A DNA stretch of 64,000 bases from Henckelia pumila (taxonomy: Eukaryota; Streptophyta; Magnoliopsida; Lamiales; Gesneriaceae), in the NCBI RefSeq assembly GCF_033568475.1, contig NW_027331833.1, positions 6,076,001 through 6,140,000 of the forward strand. Direction: 5' to 3'. Positions 10,540 through 22,599 of the stretch are shown here, piece after piece (within the stretch, counting starts at the first letter, position 1; the number at the start of each line of letters is the position of its first letter). The position numbers were made by a program, and so were the translations under genes. A model generated the notes under the pieces. That model saw nothing but the letters and a program-made list of their open reading frames with translations. It did no database searches and was not told where the DNA came from.

Positions 10540-13504
10540 TTTGCAAGTAAAACCAGTTTTGGTTTGATTAGAAAGAGGTATTTTTGGGAAACCAAATCTC
10601 TAGTATACGATGCTCATGTATTATTAATAGTTTAATACTAGTATTTTGTTTCACGTGTTGCGTGCTTGTACATTTCGTTTTTTTAATGAAAACAAAAAAT
10701 AAAAAATAAATTGTAAAATTTAGAAAATACAAATAAAAAATATAGGGTTATCCTAAACAAATATTCACAAAAACGCAATAGATATATCAATTTTATAATG
10801 TGGGTGAATTTTGTAAATAAAAAAATATCAAAAAACACAAAACGAGTGTCATTTTGATAAATAACAAAACATCTAATGACTAACAAGAGAAAGTTATATA
10901 AAATGACTAATTCGCCTAAAAATTTTGGTTTTATTGAAAATTAAGTTATGATATAATGATAACATCAAATCAAGTTTCACCAATTATTTAGAAATTAGTT
11001 AATTTTAAATGGTCTCTACTATAATAATATAGTAAGATTAATAGATAGACAAAACACACACTTCATCATATTAAGTATTAGATGACATTCAAAACTAATA
11101 ATAGCTAGTAAAAAATGCACACGTTTCGTTGTGTGATATTTTTTTTTCATCTAGTTTTTCCACGTAAAAAGTAGAATGAGTGAGATATTTTAAGTAGAGT
11201 TGTGGTTATGAAGGTAATTACGTAATAAAATATTTATGTGTTTTCAATAATAAATTTTACAGTAAGCTCATCTTTTATATGATAACTTAAACTATTAAAT
11301 AAATTATTATATTATTTTTAATATAAAAAATCATAAATTAAAAATAGCAAACAAAATAAACATAAAAATATCACATAAATGCACGTAATACGTATCACGA
11401 GACTCTAACGATATTAAATGTTAACAATTAATGACTGAATCCAAAAGACAAAATGTCGAAATAATAACCATTATTTAGTTAATTACTACACAGGTCAACT
11501 GACACCAAGAGTTGACCTATGCAATGGTTGACCTATGATTATTTGCTGTTTGAAATATAAAATTTTCCATTCCTATATATAATGATTAATGAACGATATA
11601 TTGCATTGCAATGCTTATTTTCTCAAAAGTGGAGTTTTTATAATACGATCCATGGATTTATATTTGTGAGATCAGTTTGTTTGGATCGAAATGTGTGTAG
11701 AGAGGGGGTTGAATACACACTTAAAAATATTTTTGAAAATGCGTTTTACAATTAAGCTGATATATCAGCTCGATTGTTAAAATTTTGCTTAACAAAATTT
11801 TCTTGTGAGAACTGATCTGGTCATGCGGAAATAATCACACTCACTAATTGAACTGTATAGCTTACGTCAGACTGAATGTAAATAATGCAGTAAGTAAAAG
11901 TAAAAAACACGAGATTTTTTATAACTGAATCCGAAAGTGATCTGAATTGAGGGTGTATTACTAGGAGTTCCTTTCAAGGGTTGATTAGATCGGATTTGTG
12001 CAATTCGTTGTATAAATCAAATTCTTCTAGTGCAAATCTTTCTGAAAAAGAAGAATGAGAGACGTAGAAGTTTTAACTTCGAACTTCCATAAAAAATCTT
12101 GTGTTTTTTACTTTTACTTACTGCACTATTTACATTCAGTCTGACTTAAGCTATACAGTTCAATTAGTGAGTGAGATTATTTCCTCCTGATCAGATCAGT
12201 TCTCACAAGCAAATTTTGTTAAGCAAAATTTTAACAATCGAGCTGGTAACTCAGCTTAATTGTAAAACTCATTTTCAAAAATATTTTTAAGTGTGTATTC
12301 AACCCTCCCTCTACACACATTTCGATCCAAACAGACTGATCTCACAAATATAAATCCATGAGATCGTATCATAAAAACTTTACTTTTGAGAAAATAAGCA
12401 TTGTGTTCATTAATCATTAATCATTAATCATTATATATAGAAATGAAAAATTTTATATTTTAAACAGCAACCAATTGCATAGGTCAACTATGGGTGTCAA
12501 TTGATCTGTGTAGTAATTAACTAAATAATGATTATTATTTCGACATTTTGTCTTTTGGATTCGGTCATTGATTGTTAACATTTAATATTGCTAGAAACTC
12601 GTGACACGTATTACGTGTATTTATGTGATATTTTTTATGTTAATTTTTTATGTTATTTCTTATTTATGATTTTTTATATTAAAAATAATATAATCATTTA
12701 TTTAATAGTCTAAGTTATCGTATAAAAGATGAGCTTACTATAAAAGTTATTATTGAAAACACATAGATATTTTATTACGTAATTACCTTCATAACCACAA
12801 CTCTACTAAAAACACCTCACTCATTCTACCTTTTACGTGGAAAAACTAGGTGGAAAAAAAAAAAACTCCTCTCACACAACGAAACGTGTGCATTTTTCAC
12901 TAGCAATTATTAGTTTTGAACGTCATCTAATACTTAATATGATGAAGTGTGTGTTTTGTCTATCTATTAATCTTACCATATTATTTTAGTAGAGACCATC
13001 TAAAACTAACTAATTTCTAAATAATTGGTGAAACTTGGTTTGAAGTTATCATTATAACTTAATTTTTAATAAAATCAAAATTTTTAGGTGAATTAATCAT
13101 TTTATATGACTTTTTCTTTGTTAATCATTGGATGTTTTGTTATTTACTAAAATGACACTCACTTTGTGTTTTTTGATGCCTTTTTATTTACAAAATTTAC
13201 CCACTTTATAAAATTGATATATATATATATTTATATTGCGTTTTTGTGAATATTTTGTTTAGGATAACCCTATATTTTTTCTTTTTATTTTCTAAAATTT
13301 ACAATTTATTTTTTATTTTTTGGTTTCGTTAAAAAAAAACGGACTGTACAAGCACGCAACACGTGCAATGAAATACTAGTATTAAACTATTAATAATACA
13401 TGAGCATCGTATGCTAGAGATTATGATAAAATTTTTGGTTTCCCAAAAATACCTTTTTCTAATCAAACCAAAACTGGTTTTACTATATTATTTTACTTGC
13501 AAAG
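10540..13504. repeat. Long inverted repeat (arms about 1.4 kb, loop 166 bp)
   Basis: Seen: 10540-11922 is the reverse complement of 12089-13504, with scattered substitutions and short indels (for example a 13-bp gap near 10550 versus 13480). Both outer ends read tttgcaag/cttgcaaa. The inner break is at gattttttat. The loop is 11923-12088. The inner parts of the arms (AAAACACGAGATTTTTT, AGAGGGGGTTGAATACAC) resemble copia-LTR sequence, which is inference. There is no open frame. A transcript through it would fold into one very long hairpin. The left end lies 6 bp from the gypsy LTR; no clear target duplication was found. Confidence 0.92.
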
Positions 13505-14820
13505 ATCTTTCTATCTTATCTATTTATCTTTGATCATTTCAAATTTAAAAATCAATTCTATTCCTTTAGTATAGAATTTGATAAATTTTAATTTCATTCT
13601 TTTTTTTATATATCACATATGTCTTGTGTGTCATAACTCCTAGTTTAGATAATATTTGTTTCAATGTAATTAATATTTTTTATTTGATATTTTTATATGG
13701 ATTTTGTGTCTTAAATTTTTAATATATCTTTAATACTTTTTGTTGCTTTAATTTAATTCTAAGTTTAAAGAAATATATAGAGAAGAAAGATATGAATAAA
13801 CATAAGGGGTCTAATAAAATAAAGTATCCAACAGTTGTAAATGATGTTAATAGTGCAATTTCACATTTTTGTATGATTTTCTTGCAAAAATATGAATGTT
13901 CATGTAAAATAAATATGCACATTAAAATATTTTTTTCTTTATTTATAAATTTCTAGTAAATATAATTATTTTCATTTTTTATATTTTATGGGTTATTCGT
14001 TTGGTGATTTGATGAGGCTTTTTTTTAAAAGTAATTTCTAAATATTTCTTCTCTTATTACTTATATGAAGTATGAAGTATAGGTAGAATAGATAACAATT
14101 GGAATTTTTTCTTAAAAAACAAGTAAAGTCATTCCAAATTTAGGAGCATTAATTAATCACAAAAATTTGAAAATAAAAAAGATATTTTTCAAAAAAGAAT
14201 TAAAAATTTGTATACACATGTAGGGATGACAATAGGTCGGGTATGAGTAGGATATCGTGTTTCCATCTCCATACCCATTTATTAAATTCATCCCCATACC
14301 AATACCCATACCGATCGGGTATTTAATTTCATCTCCATCCCCATATCCGTCGAAGGATCGGATATCCATACCCTACTCATATGATCATATCCTCATTTAT
14401 CGTATCTACTTCATACAAATATATTTTTTCAAATTTGAATTATTTTAATAAAATTATACTTATTTACTAGATTTTTATACCAAAATTTTTAAGAGAACAA
14501 TAAAAAATGAAACATAGAAGAAAATCTACAACCTAAGAATTATATAAAAAATAAAACTTCTACAAAATAGCATTAGATTTATACTAATAATTTTTATTGT
14601 TCCATCCAATTAACATAATTCAACATAAAAAAATAAAATTAAAAATTATTTAATATATATATATATATATATAATCTGATATCAGATCGGGTATGAATAA
14701 GATTTTACTAGCTCTCCTCCGTTCCCGTATACGAGATCTTGTACTCATTTACATATTTATTTAAACGGGTTATTATTTAATTTCTTAACCGTAGGTTTCC
14801 CGACAGCAAAATATATTTAA
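13505..14820. other. AT-rich intergenic DNA, no gene seen
   Basis: Very AT-rich. At 14222-14420 there is a dispersed-repeat-like stretch rich in GGGTATGG/CCATACCC words that begins TAGGGATGACAATAGG, which looks like one end of a non-autonomous hAT element; the matching other end was not found. An (AT)n run lies at about 14658-14672. The short frames here are low-complexity artefacts. Confidence 0.5.
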
Positions 14821-15826
14821 TTTCGTTGCAGAGAAAATTAGTCGAAATGGGTCAAAAATGAGAGAAATCTCTGCGAAGTTTCCTTTACAATCTCCCGCTG
14901 GCGTATGCTCTTACAACTCGCAACTGTATTGAAAAAATTATGATTCTTTTGATCTTTTTAGGCTTCGTTTTTGGTAGTTGTGTTTTGAAGCTTTTGTTGG
15001 GAACAAATTTAGTGTGAAGGAATTATGCCTGTCCTTCGGATTTGGGGTGGTCAGTCTGTATTTTGGTTGATCGTCGTTTTTTTGATTAGTTTGTTTCAGT
15101 TAATGGTTTCTAAGTTGTGGGATTTTGGATGAAAGTGAGGCTGTGCGGTTTGGCTTGTTTTGTGTGAAGTTTTGTTGGTTTCTGTAAATGAACGAGTGAA
15201 TTGAGTTTTTTGAAATGGAAGTTGCAGTAGATTTGGTTTTCGATAATTTAGTTCGAGGTTTCAAATGTGGAACAAATGTGTTGAGTTGTTTTATGCTGCT
15301 AACCTGGGTGTGTTGTTGTGGATGATAGAAGTGTCATGTTTGCTTCTCTTTGAGACTTGTCATTTTTTTCAATTGATGGAGTGGACGTTCTTGGAGACTT
15401 GCCTTTTCTTGTTTGGTTTAGTGATGGATTGATTTGATCTCAATTTTGATGTGCCGATGACTTTGTTTGTTTGTTTGTTTTTTTTTTAATCTCCCCTGTT
15501 TATAGTTTTATCGTGTTTTACTTGCATCAAACAATCATGATTCTTCCGTTCTTGTGTCGTTCCAATTGGTGGTGATTTGTTTTGATTTTTGTTAAAAAAA
15601 AAAATTTGATAGGCCCTGCTCAAGTTGCTGCTAATATTTCAGATTGTGCATTTAAATTTTGCGTTGAAAGGGGAATTATCTCATTGAAGGCCACTAATTA
15701 TGTTTACAGGGCGTGATCTTCATCAGTGAGGAGCTAGTATTAGCTTGTCTATTGTGGTTATCACATTTTAATCCCATATTCAAAGTCTACAACCTGTTTC
15801 TACATTTTCTTGTTTGAGCTGGTGTT
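14820..15826 (+). promoter_or_regulatory. Probable 5' leader and leader intron of the CNGC gene
   Basis: Composition changes from AT-rich to T-rich and GC-balanced at about 14860, as expected for a transcribed leader. A good 3' splice site (TTTACAG at 15703-15709) precedes a 117-bp stretch leading to the start codon at 15827, so a leader intron is likely. I cannot fix the transcription start or the donor site from sequence alone. Confidence 0.4.
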
Positions 15827-18800
15827 ATGAACCACCGACAGAAGTTTGTGAGGTTAGTTCTCATCATCACTGCCACATCCATTTTAATGAAGTGGTTAAT
15901 GTTGAGTTGACATTTATGGGAGTATTTCTCTGTTTTTCTGACGTAATCAAGAAGCAAGGATAATATTCATAGAGATAATAAATAATCTGAGTAGAGAGAA
16001 AGGGAAAGGCACTTCACTTATGAGGGATTGACTGATTTTCGGTTCCTAGATACTAAACGTAAAGATTACATATTGTTTTTGTTTGAAAGAATACAAAATG
16101 GTTTTGGGGTTGAGAGAAAAAAGAGAAATGAAACGAAGTTATAACTGTCACGAGTTTTTTCATGAGCAGTTAAGTGTGTTCGCCACTTCGCCTACTTTCT
16201 CACTGCAACATCCATTTTAATGAAGTGGTTAATGTTGAGATGGCAGGGAAGAAGAGTGGTGTTTATAAGAAAATTCAAGGTCCAACCTGACAAGAGTGAT
16301 TCTCAGTGTATTTCAGATTATCGTAAAACTGAGAGCGTTGTTAACTTCGTTATTCCCCAGCAATCCAATAATTTTAACTTCAGGTTTCAGGATTGGAAAT
16401 CAGATAAAAGCTTTGATGGACTATCTCCATCTAAAAATGGAGCGCAACCAGGGAGATTTAGATCAGTCATGTACTTGATGTCGGACAAATTTCAGAGAGG
16501 GCTAGAGTCGGGCTCTGATAAAGTCAAAAGATGCACAAGATCAATAAGATCCTGTTCTTTAAAAAAGTTTCTGGTTGATGGTGAAGTATCTCGCAACAAA
16601 ATTCTAGATCCTCAAGGATTATTTCTTCAGAAATGGAACAAGATATTTGTACTGTCTTGTGTGATTGCTGTCTCCTTAGATCCCTTGTTTTTCTACGTTC
16701 CTATTGTCGATGATGAGAAAAAATGTCTTGATTTGGACCATAAATTGGAAGTCACAGCCAGTATCTTACGCTCCTTTACGGATCTATTTTACCTCAGCCA
16801 TATTATTTTTCAATTTCGAACTGGTTTCATTGCCCCATCTTCACGTGTATTTGGAAGAGGTGTTCTAATTGAGGATTCCTGGGAAATAGCAAAGAGATAT
16901 CTGTCGTCGTACTTTATAATTGATATTCTTGCAGTTCTTCCGCTTCCACAGGTGAGAAAATTTTACATGAGCACACTATAAGCTGGTTGCTCATCTCGCA
17001 AACTTCCTTATGAATATATTTATGCATGTTTTTCAGATATTCTATTAATAACAGTTCATGTTTAGATTATATTTGGCTGGAACGTGTTCATGAATTTGAT
17101 CATCCCATAACTTTCCCAGGTTATTATTTGGATTATCATTCCGAGATTGAGTGGTGCGACATCATTGAATACAAAGAATATGTTAAAATTTGCTGTGATC
17201 TTACAATATATACCAAGGGTGCTCCGAATTTATCCTTTGTATAAAGAAGTCACTAGAACTTCTGGCATACTCACCAAAACAGCATGGGCCGGAGCTGCCT
17301 TCAATCTGTTTTTGTACATGCTTGCTAGTCATGTAAGTCCCATTATAAAATGTAACGTGGAGTTGTGTAAATCTGTCTTTTCCTTCTTTATTTTCTGAAA
17401 AGAGAAGTAACATGGTGAAAGTAATTGATTTTGCGTAAAACATGCTCTTCAGTACCATACTTTCAAAAGCAGTTGACCATATTTTACTCTCTTCGGCACT
17501 ATACTTTCAAAAGGCTGCAGCCACCATATTTTTGTTTGATTTGGCTTCTCCTTTGTTAGGTATTTGGCGCCTTCTGGTATATGTTTTCCATAGAACGCGA
17601 AACTGCTTGCTGGGAGAAAGCTTGCGATGGCCGATCTGCTTGTCGTCATGCCTCATTTTATTGCACGGATGATCATACTGTATTCAGCCATATTTTGAAT
17701 GATTCCTGCCCCATACAGACTGCTAATGTGACCGCTTTTGACTTCGGGATATTTCTTGATGCTCTTCAATCTGGTGTTGTTGCATCAAAAGATTTTCCTC
17801 AGAAGTTCTTCTATTGTTTCTGGTGGGGATTGCAGAACTTAAGGTATGTTCCTCCAAGATTCAATGTACTTGCATCCTGCTGGCATATTGGTTTGGTCTT
17901 AGAAGGGGTGTTGTTCTTCGACATTGATTCATGGTGTTGCGAAATTTTTCCTCGTTTATTTGCTGTTTGATTTTGATAGATTGGAACTCTTCTTTCTGTG
18001 AGAACTAAAAACGTACTGTTTTCTAAAGTTAGAAATTATCATTATAATTATACTGTGTATCTTCCTTAACTATATCCTTGTACTATCACTTCGCAAATTG
18101 ATCCAATTGTTTGGTTTCTATGTGAACAAGGAAATGCCAATTTGACAAAGTGTAGGCCATTTAATTGCAGTGTTGTAATGGTGAAATTGAGTCTGTCAGG
18201 CTGCAAATCATGTTCTGCACCTTTTTGTTTGCTGTCTGTTTCGGCCTGGCTCGTCATTTCCACCTTTGTTTGCTTGGGTATATTTTTGGTGGCGCTACTT
18301 AGTCTAGATATTCTAATTTAGTGCATTAGTGTATTCTTACAGTTCCCTCGGCCAGAACCTCAAAACAAGTACCTTTGTTTGGGAAATTTGCTTTGCGGTT
18401 TTCATTTCTATAGCTGGCTTGGTTCTTTTCTCATTCCTGATTGGAAATATGCAGGTTGGTAATCAGTTTTCCCTTCCTATAGTGTTGAACAAATGATTTT
18501 GAAATTGAGTTTACTTGCTGAGAAAATCGCGGGCCTATGTAATTTACTTGAATGGCAAAACAGAGAGAGAGTTATCTGAGATTCTAATGATCTGTAGCGT
18601 TGATGTAACAGACATATCTGCAGTCTACAACTGTAAGATTAGAGGAGATGAGGGTTAAAAGACGAGATGCAGAGCAATGGATGTCTCACCGGTTGCTCCC
18701 TGATAATTTGAGGGAGAGAATCAGAAGATATGAACAATACAAATGGCAGGAAACTCGGGGCGTTGAGGAGGAAAATTTGGTTCGTAATCTTCCAAAAGAT

Positions 18801-19709
18801 CTCCGAAGAGATATAAAACGACATCTCTGTTTGGATTTACTGAAAAGAGTGAGTTCTCCTAAAACTCCATGACCCACCCTTTATCCATCTTTTACTGATA
18901 GGTTTGGTAGTTGGGCAGTTTGTTTCGCAGGGCTTAGTTTTGGTTTCATATCACACAATGGTGGATGCTTACTGAAAAACTGAACAGTAAAGTAAATCTA
19001 CTTCATTCAGGTGCCAATGTTTGAGAAAATGGATGATCAACTCATGGATGCAATGTGTGACCGTCTCAAACCGACTCTTTACACTGAGGGTAGTTACATT
19101 GTCCGGGAGGGTGATCCAGTCGATGAGATGCTGTTTATTATGCGTGGCAAGTTGCTAACAGTGACCACCAACGGAGGAAGAACCGGCTTTTTCAACTCCG
19201 ACCATCTAAAAGCAGGTGACTTTTGTGGCGAAGAGCTCCTAACTTGGGCACTGGACCCCCACTCTTCATCTAACCTACCTATCTCCACCAGAACTGTCCA
19301 AGCACTGTCTGAAGTCGAAGCTTTCGCTTTAATGGCCGGTGATTTAAAATGCGTAGCCTCCCAATTCCGACGACTACACAGTAAACAGCTGCGCCATACT
19401 TTCAGATTCTACTCGCAGCAGTGGAGGACATGGGCAGCTTGTTTCTTACAAGCCGCATGGCGTCGCTATTATCGTAAGAAGCTTGAAGAGTCATTACGGG
19501 AAGAGGAAAATCGATTGCAGGATGCATTGGCAAAAGATGGTGGGAGTTCGCCGAGTTTGGGAGCAACGATTTATGCATCAAGATTTGCCGCTAATATCCT
19601 TCGTGTGTTGCGACGGAACAGTTCTAGAAAACCGAGAATGCCAGAAAGGATATCTCCCATGTTACTTCAGAAGCCCGCCGAGCCAGATTTCACCGATGAA
19701 GATGAGTGA
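15827..19709 (+). CDS. CNGC: Cyclic nucleotide-gated ion channel, group I (CNGC1/10/13-like)
   Basis: Coding exons: 15827-15852, 16384-16951, 17120-17332, 17560-17843, 18343-18454, 18612-18848, 19011-19709. All introns are GT-AG, and the join gives 712 residues without a stop. Start: ATG at 15827 gives MNHRQKFVR, which splices in frame to FQDW, the usual group I N-terminus; the ATG at 16220 lies in intron 1. Domains: S1 about 95-117, S2 134-153, S3 181-205, S4 218-240, S5 255-278, pore with GQNL filter at 367-370, S6 375-400. The cyclic-nucleotide domain is about 485-610, with the plant CNGC signature around GDFCGEELLTWALDP (549-563). A calmodulin-binding IQ-like segment is WAACFLQAAWRRYYRKK (621-637). 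Role: plasma-membrane cation (Ca2+/K+) channel gated by cyclic nucleotides and calmodulin. No lesion seen; the exact paralogue is uncertain. Confidence 0.95.
15867..16239 (+). repeat. 40-bp direct repeat inside CNGC intron 1
   Basis: A segment of about 40 bp (core ACATCCATTTTAATGAAG) occurs at 15867-15906 and again at 16200-16239, almost identical, with 293 bp between. Both copies lie in the first coding intron. The second copy contains the ATG that creates a false upstream start at 16220. Confidence 0.85.
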
Positions 19710-20009
19710 TTGTGTATCATTCTTTGCAATTATCGTATCATAGTTTATGTTATTAATTTTATTTTTTTAATAGTATTTACACAAATATAATGTATAGTAG
19801 AGGGATGTTTAAAAGTCGAGTTTATTTTTAATCTTTAATGATGTATACATAAAGGATTTGATCTTCAATTTCGGTTGAAATAATCAAATGGAAATGATAA
19901 AATAGTTCGTTTTCTTGGTATTTTGAATAATGATTTAGCTGATTAACATAATATGTTTTTCTCTTACAAAAAAATAAAACATAATATGTTTTCATTTTAT
20001 TGTAGTATA

Positions 20010-20960
20010 CAGATTTGTTTCCAAATCTTTTAGGTTGAATTAACTACAGTATTTGTGGGATTGATACTTGGACTCGTCGTTCATTTATTATTATTGACCT
20101 AGTTCACTTGTTAGAATTATTTAATACCAAAATCGTCGGTCAAGTTTTTGGCGCCGTTGCCGGGGATTGTTTAGTTAATATATATTAGGATAGATTACTT
20201 GCTTGAGACTCGAAAATTTTTATTTATTTATTTTATTATTATTTTTCTTTTCTTTGTTTAATTTATTATATTTTTCTTGTGAAATGCTTCGAGATGAATC
20301 ATCGACAAATGCTATAAATTTTTAAATTGGCGCTTACTCGATTTTTTCTATGGTGGATTGGATGAGACAACAAGAAGTTGGGTAGATTATGGAGCTTTGG
20401 CAACTGACAGTCACTTGTTCAACAGAGATTACAACAGTGCGATACACTTGTTAAATGATATGACAGATTTCGACTACAACTGACATTGAGATTATTCACT
20501 GCAGGATTGAAGTCACCATGTCCTCCAACACCCCAATACCCAAAATTTTCAAATCAACCTCTTGAGCTTAACGTGGAGAATGGAGCATATTCTGAAGAAT
20601 TTTTGAATCAGTTGCAGAAATTGTTAATAAACAGTTAGAGATCAATCAGAAATTTTCAGAAACTCACACAATCTCAGAGAATTTCTTGGATGAACAAATG
20701 AATCTTCTTATGAAATTAGTTCCTACTAACAACAAAGAGAATGAAACGATTTGTATTGATCAATTAGCATGTGAATGTGATCCTGCAGCAATAATTGAGC
20801 CAAATCAAGAGAAAATATTATTTGAGGAATCTTCATGCAAAGATGAGCCAAATTGACATTGGAGGATGAAGAAATATACCAGGAGAAAGATTTGAACTCG
20901 TCAATAATCTTCACATTTGCACAACTAGAAGATCCATTCAGATATCTATGGTACATTTTT
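20010..20960 (+). mobile_element. LTR-retrotransposon remnant with tRNA-Asp type primer site
   Basis: Seen: LTR-end-like sequence finishes ...CGGTCA at 20142, then after six bases comes TGGCGCCGTTGCCGGGGA at 20149-20166, the complement of the tRNA-Asp 3' end. This primer site is used by Athila/Tat and related gypsy elements. Downstream, 20300-20960 looks like a gag fragment: the plus frame before a stop near 20855 reads acidic stretches such as NNKENETICIDQLACECD. There is no pol. Matching 3' LTR not identified. Confidence 0.6.
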
Positions 20961-22050
20961 TTTAAAGAATTTTAAAGAAGAAATTTCGACTGATAATTGA
21001 GGGATCCGACTGATAAATATAAACAATTATCGACTGTAACTGGTTACATATCGATCGTCGGTTACATGTTATTTATTTTATATATTCTAAAATCTTTTTA
21101 TTCTGACAAACATTTGCAGTCACATGCGAACTGCGGTGGTCGGGTCACGGGTGGGGGTGAGAAGGAATCATATTCCTTTTTCTTGAAATCCGTGTATTTC
21201 ACAAAAAACAATACGCTCAGGTGACTAGCATGCTCACATAGTAATGGATCCGCCACGTCTCTTGGGTCCCATTTTTCTCTATAAATAGGATGAGAACATG
21301 CGTCTAACTAATAAAAATAACAATAACAAAAAAAATGTGTTTCTTCTATTATCACACAAATACGACAATAAGAAAAAAATTGGGGAAGATATGCAAATTA
21401 TTATGTAATAATACGAGAGGAGTCCTAATGAAGTTGTAACTTTATCCTTTAAATCTACTTCTTGCTTATCATTCTTCTCCCTATATCCCTTTCCTCGTAG
21501 CTTTGAACCAGAAAGTGATTGGTGGTTCTTCAGTTTTTGGTGTTTAGTCAACAAGAGATCGGTAATAAAATAGTTTACCTAGCGAGATTTTAAATTTATA
21601 CATTTGCAGCTCTGTTTGTACAGAATAAAAATTTTGTTTTGTTGGATCGTTTGTATTGTTGGATTTTGCAACACAATAATGCAGTTATTTAAGTTTCAGT
21701 TTCAATATTTATAATTATTATTTACAATAATTATGTATAAACTTGACTCGCTGGAACTGATTCTATCGGACTATAACTAAAATTTCTTTAAAGTCGGTCT
21801 GTGTTTTAAACCATTATTAGGGGGGCCTTAATTAATATAGATCTGAATTAATCAAGTCTAGGTCAAACAATTACAGCAGGGATCTGATTTTTTATATTGA
21901 TTAATTAATAAATATTTGTAATCATTGCACTGATAAGATGATGAATCAATAAATTTTAAAAATATTTTTTATTCACATCGAAAATAATCAAGTTGATGCC
22001 CAATAACCCAAACAAAACAAAATAAAAATCAACCATGAACCAACAAGCAA
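20961..22050. other. Intergenic DNA, possible LTR debris, no gene seen
   Basis: AT-rich with a TATA-like CTATAAATAGGA at about 21280-21292 preceded by GCCACGTCTCTTGGGTCCC, which would suit an LTR promoter of the remnant just upstream. No boundaries or repeats could be established. The short frames are not convincing. Confidence 0.35.
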
Positions 22051-22059
22051 GTACTTCAA

Positions 22060-22520
22060 TTTTCGGTTCTCTTTTTCAGCTTCTTTCTTGTAATCTTCGA
22101 TCATGGCCAGTTTCTATTTCAACCCAGAAATTATAGTCATTGCCCTACGACACATTGCTGGATCTTTCCATGCAAAAATATCGCTCCCACCACTCTGTCA
22201 TAGTAAGGTAGGAGGGGCCAAAAAAATTTAAAAAATTTAACAAATCAGGAGAAACCTGTAAAATCAATTAATTGAAAAACAAGACCATCATCCTACAATT
22301 TCGGCAGCCATGGAACCTTCGACCTGGATTATCACTTGTCTCAAATTTTCTCTTTTTCCACATTTACAAAATATCATTCCTTCCGAAACTGAAGACATCG
22401 CAATATCGGAAAAAAAATTATTTGTCTACTGCGTACAAATTTAGGGATTTGCCAAGAGAGAAAAGGGGGATTTCCGATTTTCTTGGGCCGATGCATATGA
22501 GCGAGGAAGGAAGGTTTTAA
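22060..22520 (-). pseudogene. Unidentified gene fragment, C-terminal exon with membrane segment
   Basis: Seen: after a splice-like ACAG at about 22200, the minus strand encodes SGGSDIFAWKDPAMCRRAM, then an in-frame TAG, then KLAMIEDYKKEAEKENRK and a hydrophobic stretch (YLLVGSWLIFILFCLGYW) down to about 21960-22000. The stop in the middle and the lack of upstream exons argue for a relic. The stretch 22290-22510 may hold another exon on the same strand, in no clear frame. I do not recognise the family. Could be a chance frame. Confidence 0.3.
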
Positions 22521-22599
22521 GTTTTTTTTGAATACATAATAATTAATATGACGTGTATATTAAATTCCACATGCGTGAATGATTTACCCAAGAAAATAT

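Noticed and set aside
14157..14448. Gly/Asp- and Pro/Ile-rich frames (repeated GDG or PIP patterns)
   Set aside because: They come from the GGTATGG-type low-complexity repeat read in both directions; no start context or homology.
16220..16383. Open frame start at 16220 as the CNGC N-terminus
   Set aside because: It lies in intron 1: the splice acceptor at 16381-16383 and the exon at 15827-15852 give the family N-terminus in frame.
17441..17672. Overlapping frames in CNGC introns and exons on both strands
   Set aside because: They are shadows of exon 4 and intron sequence; the spliced CNGC frame explains the conserved residues.
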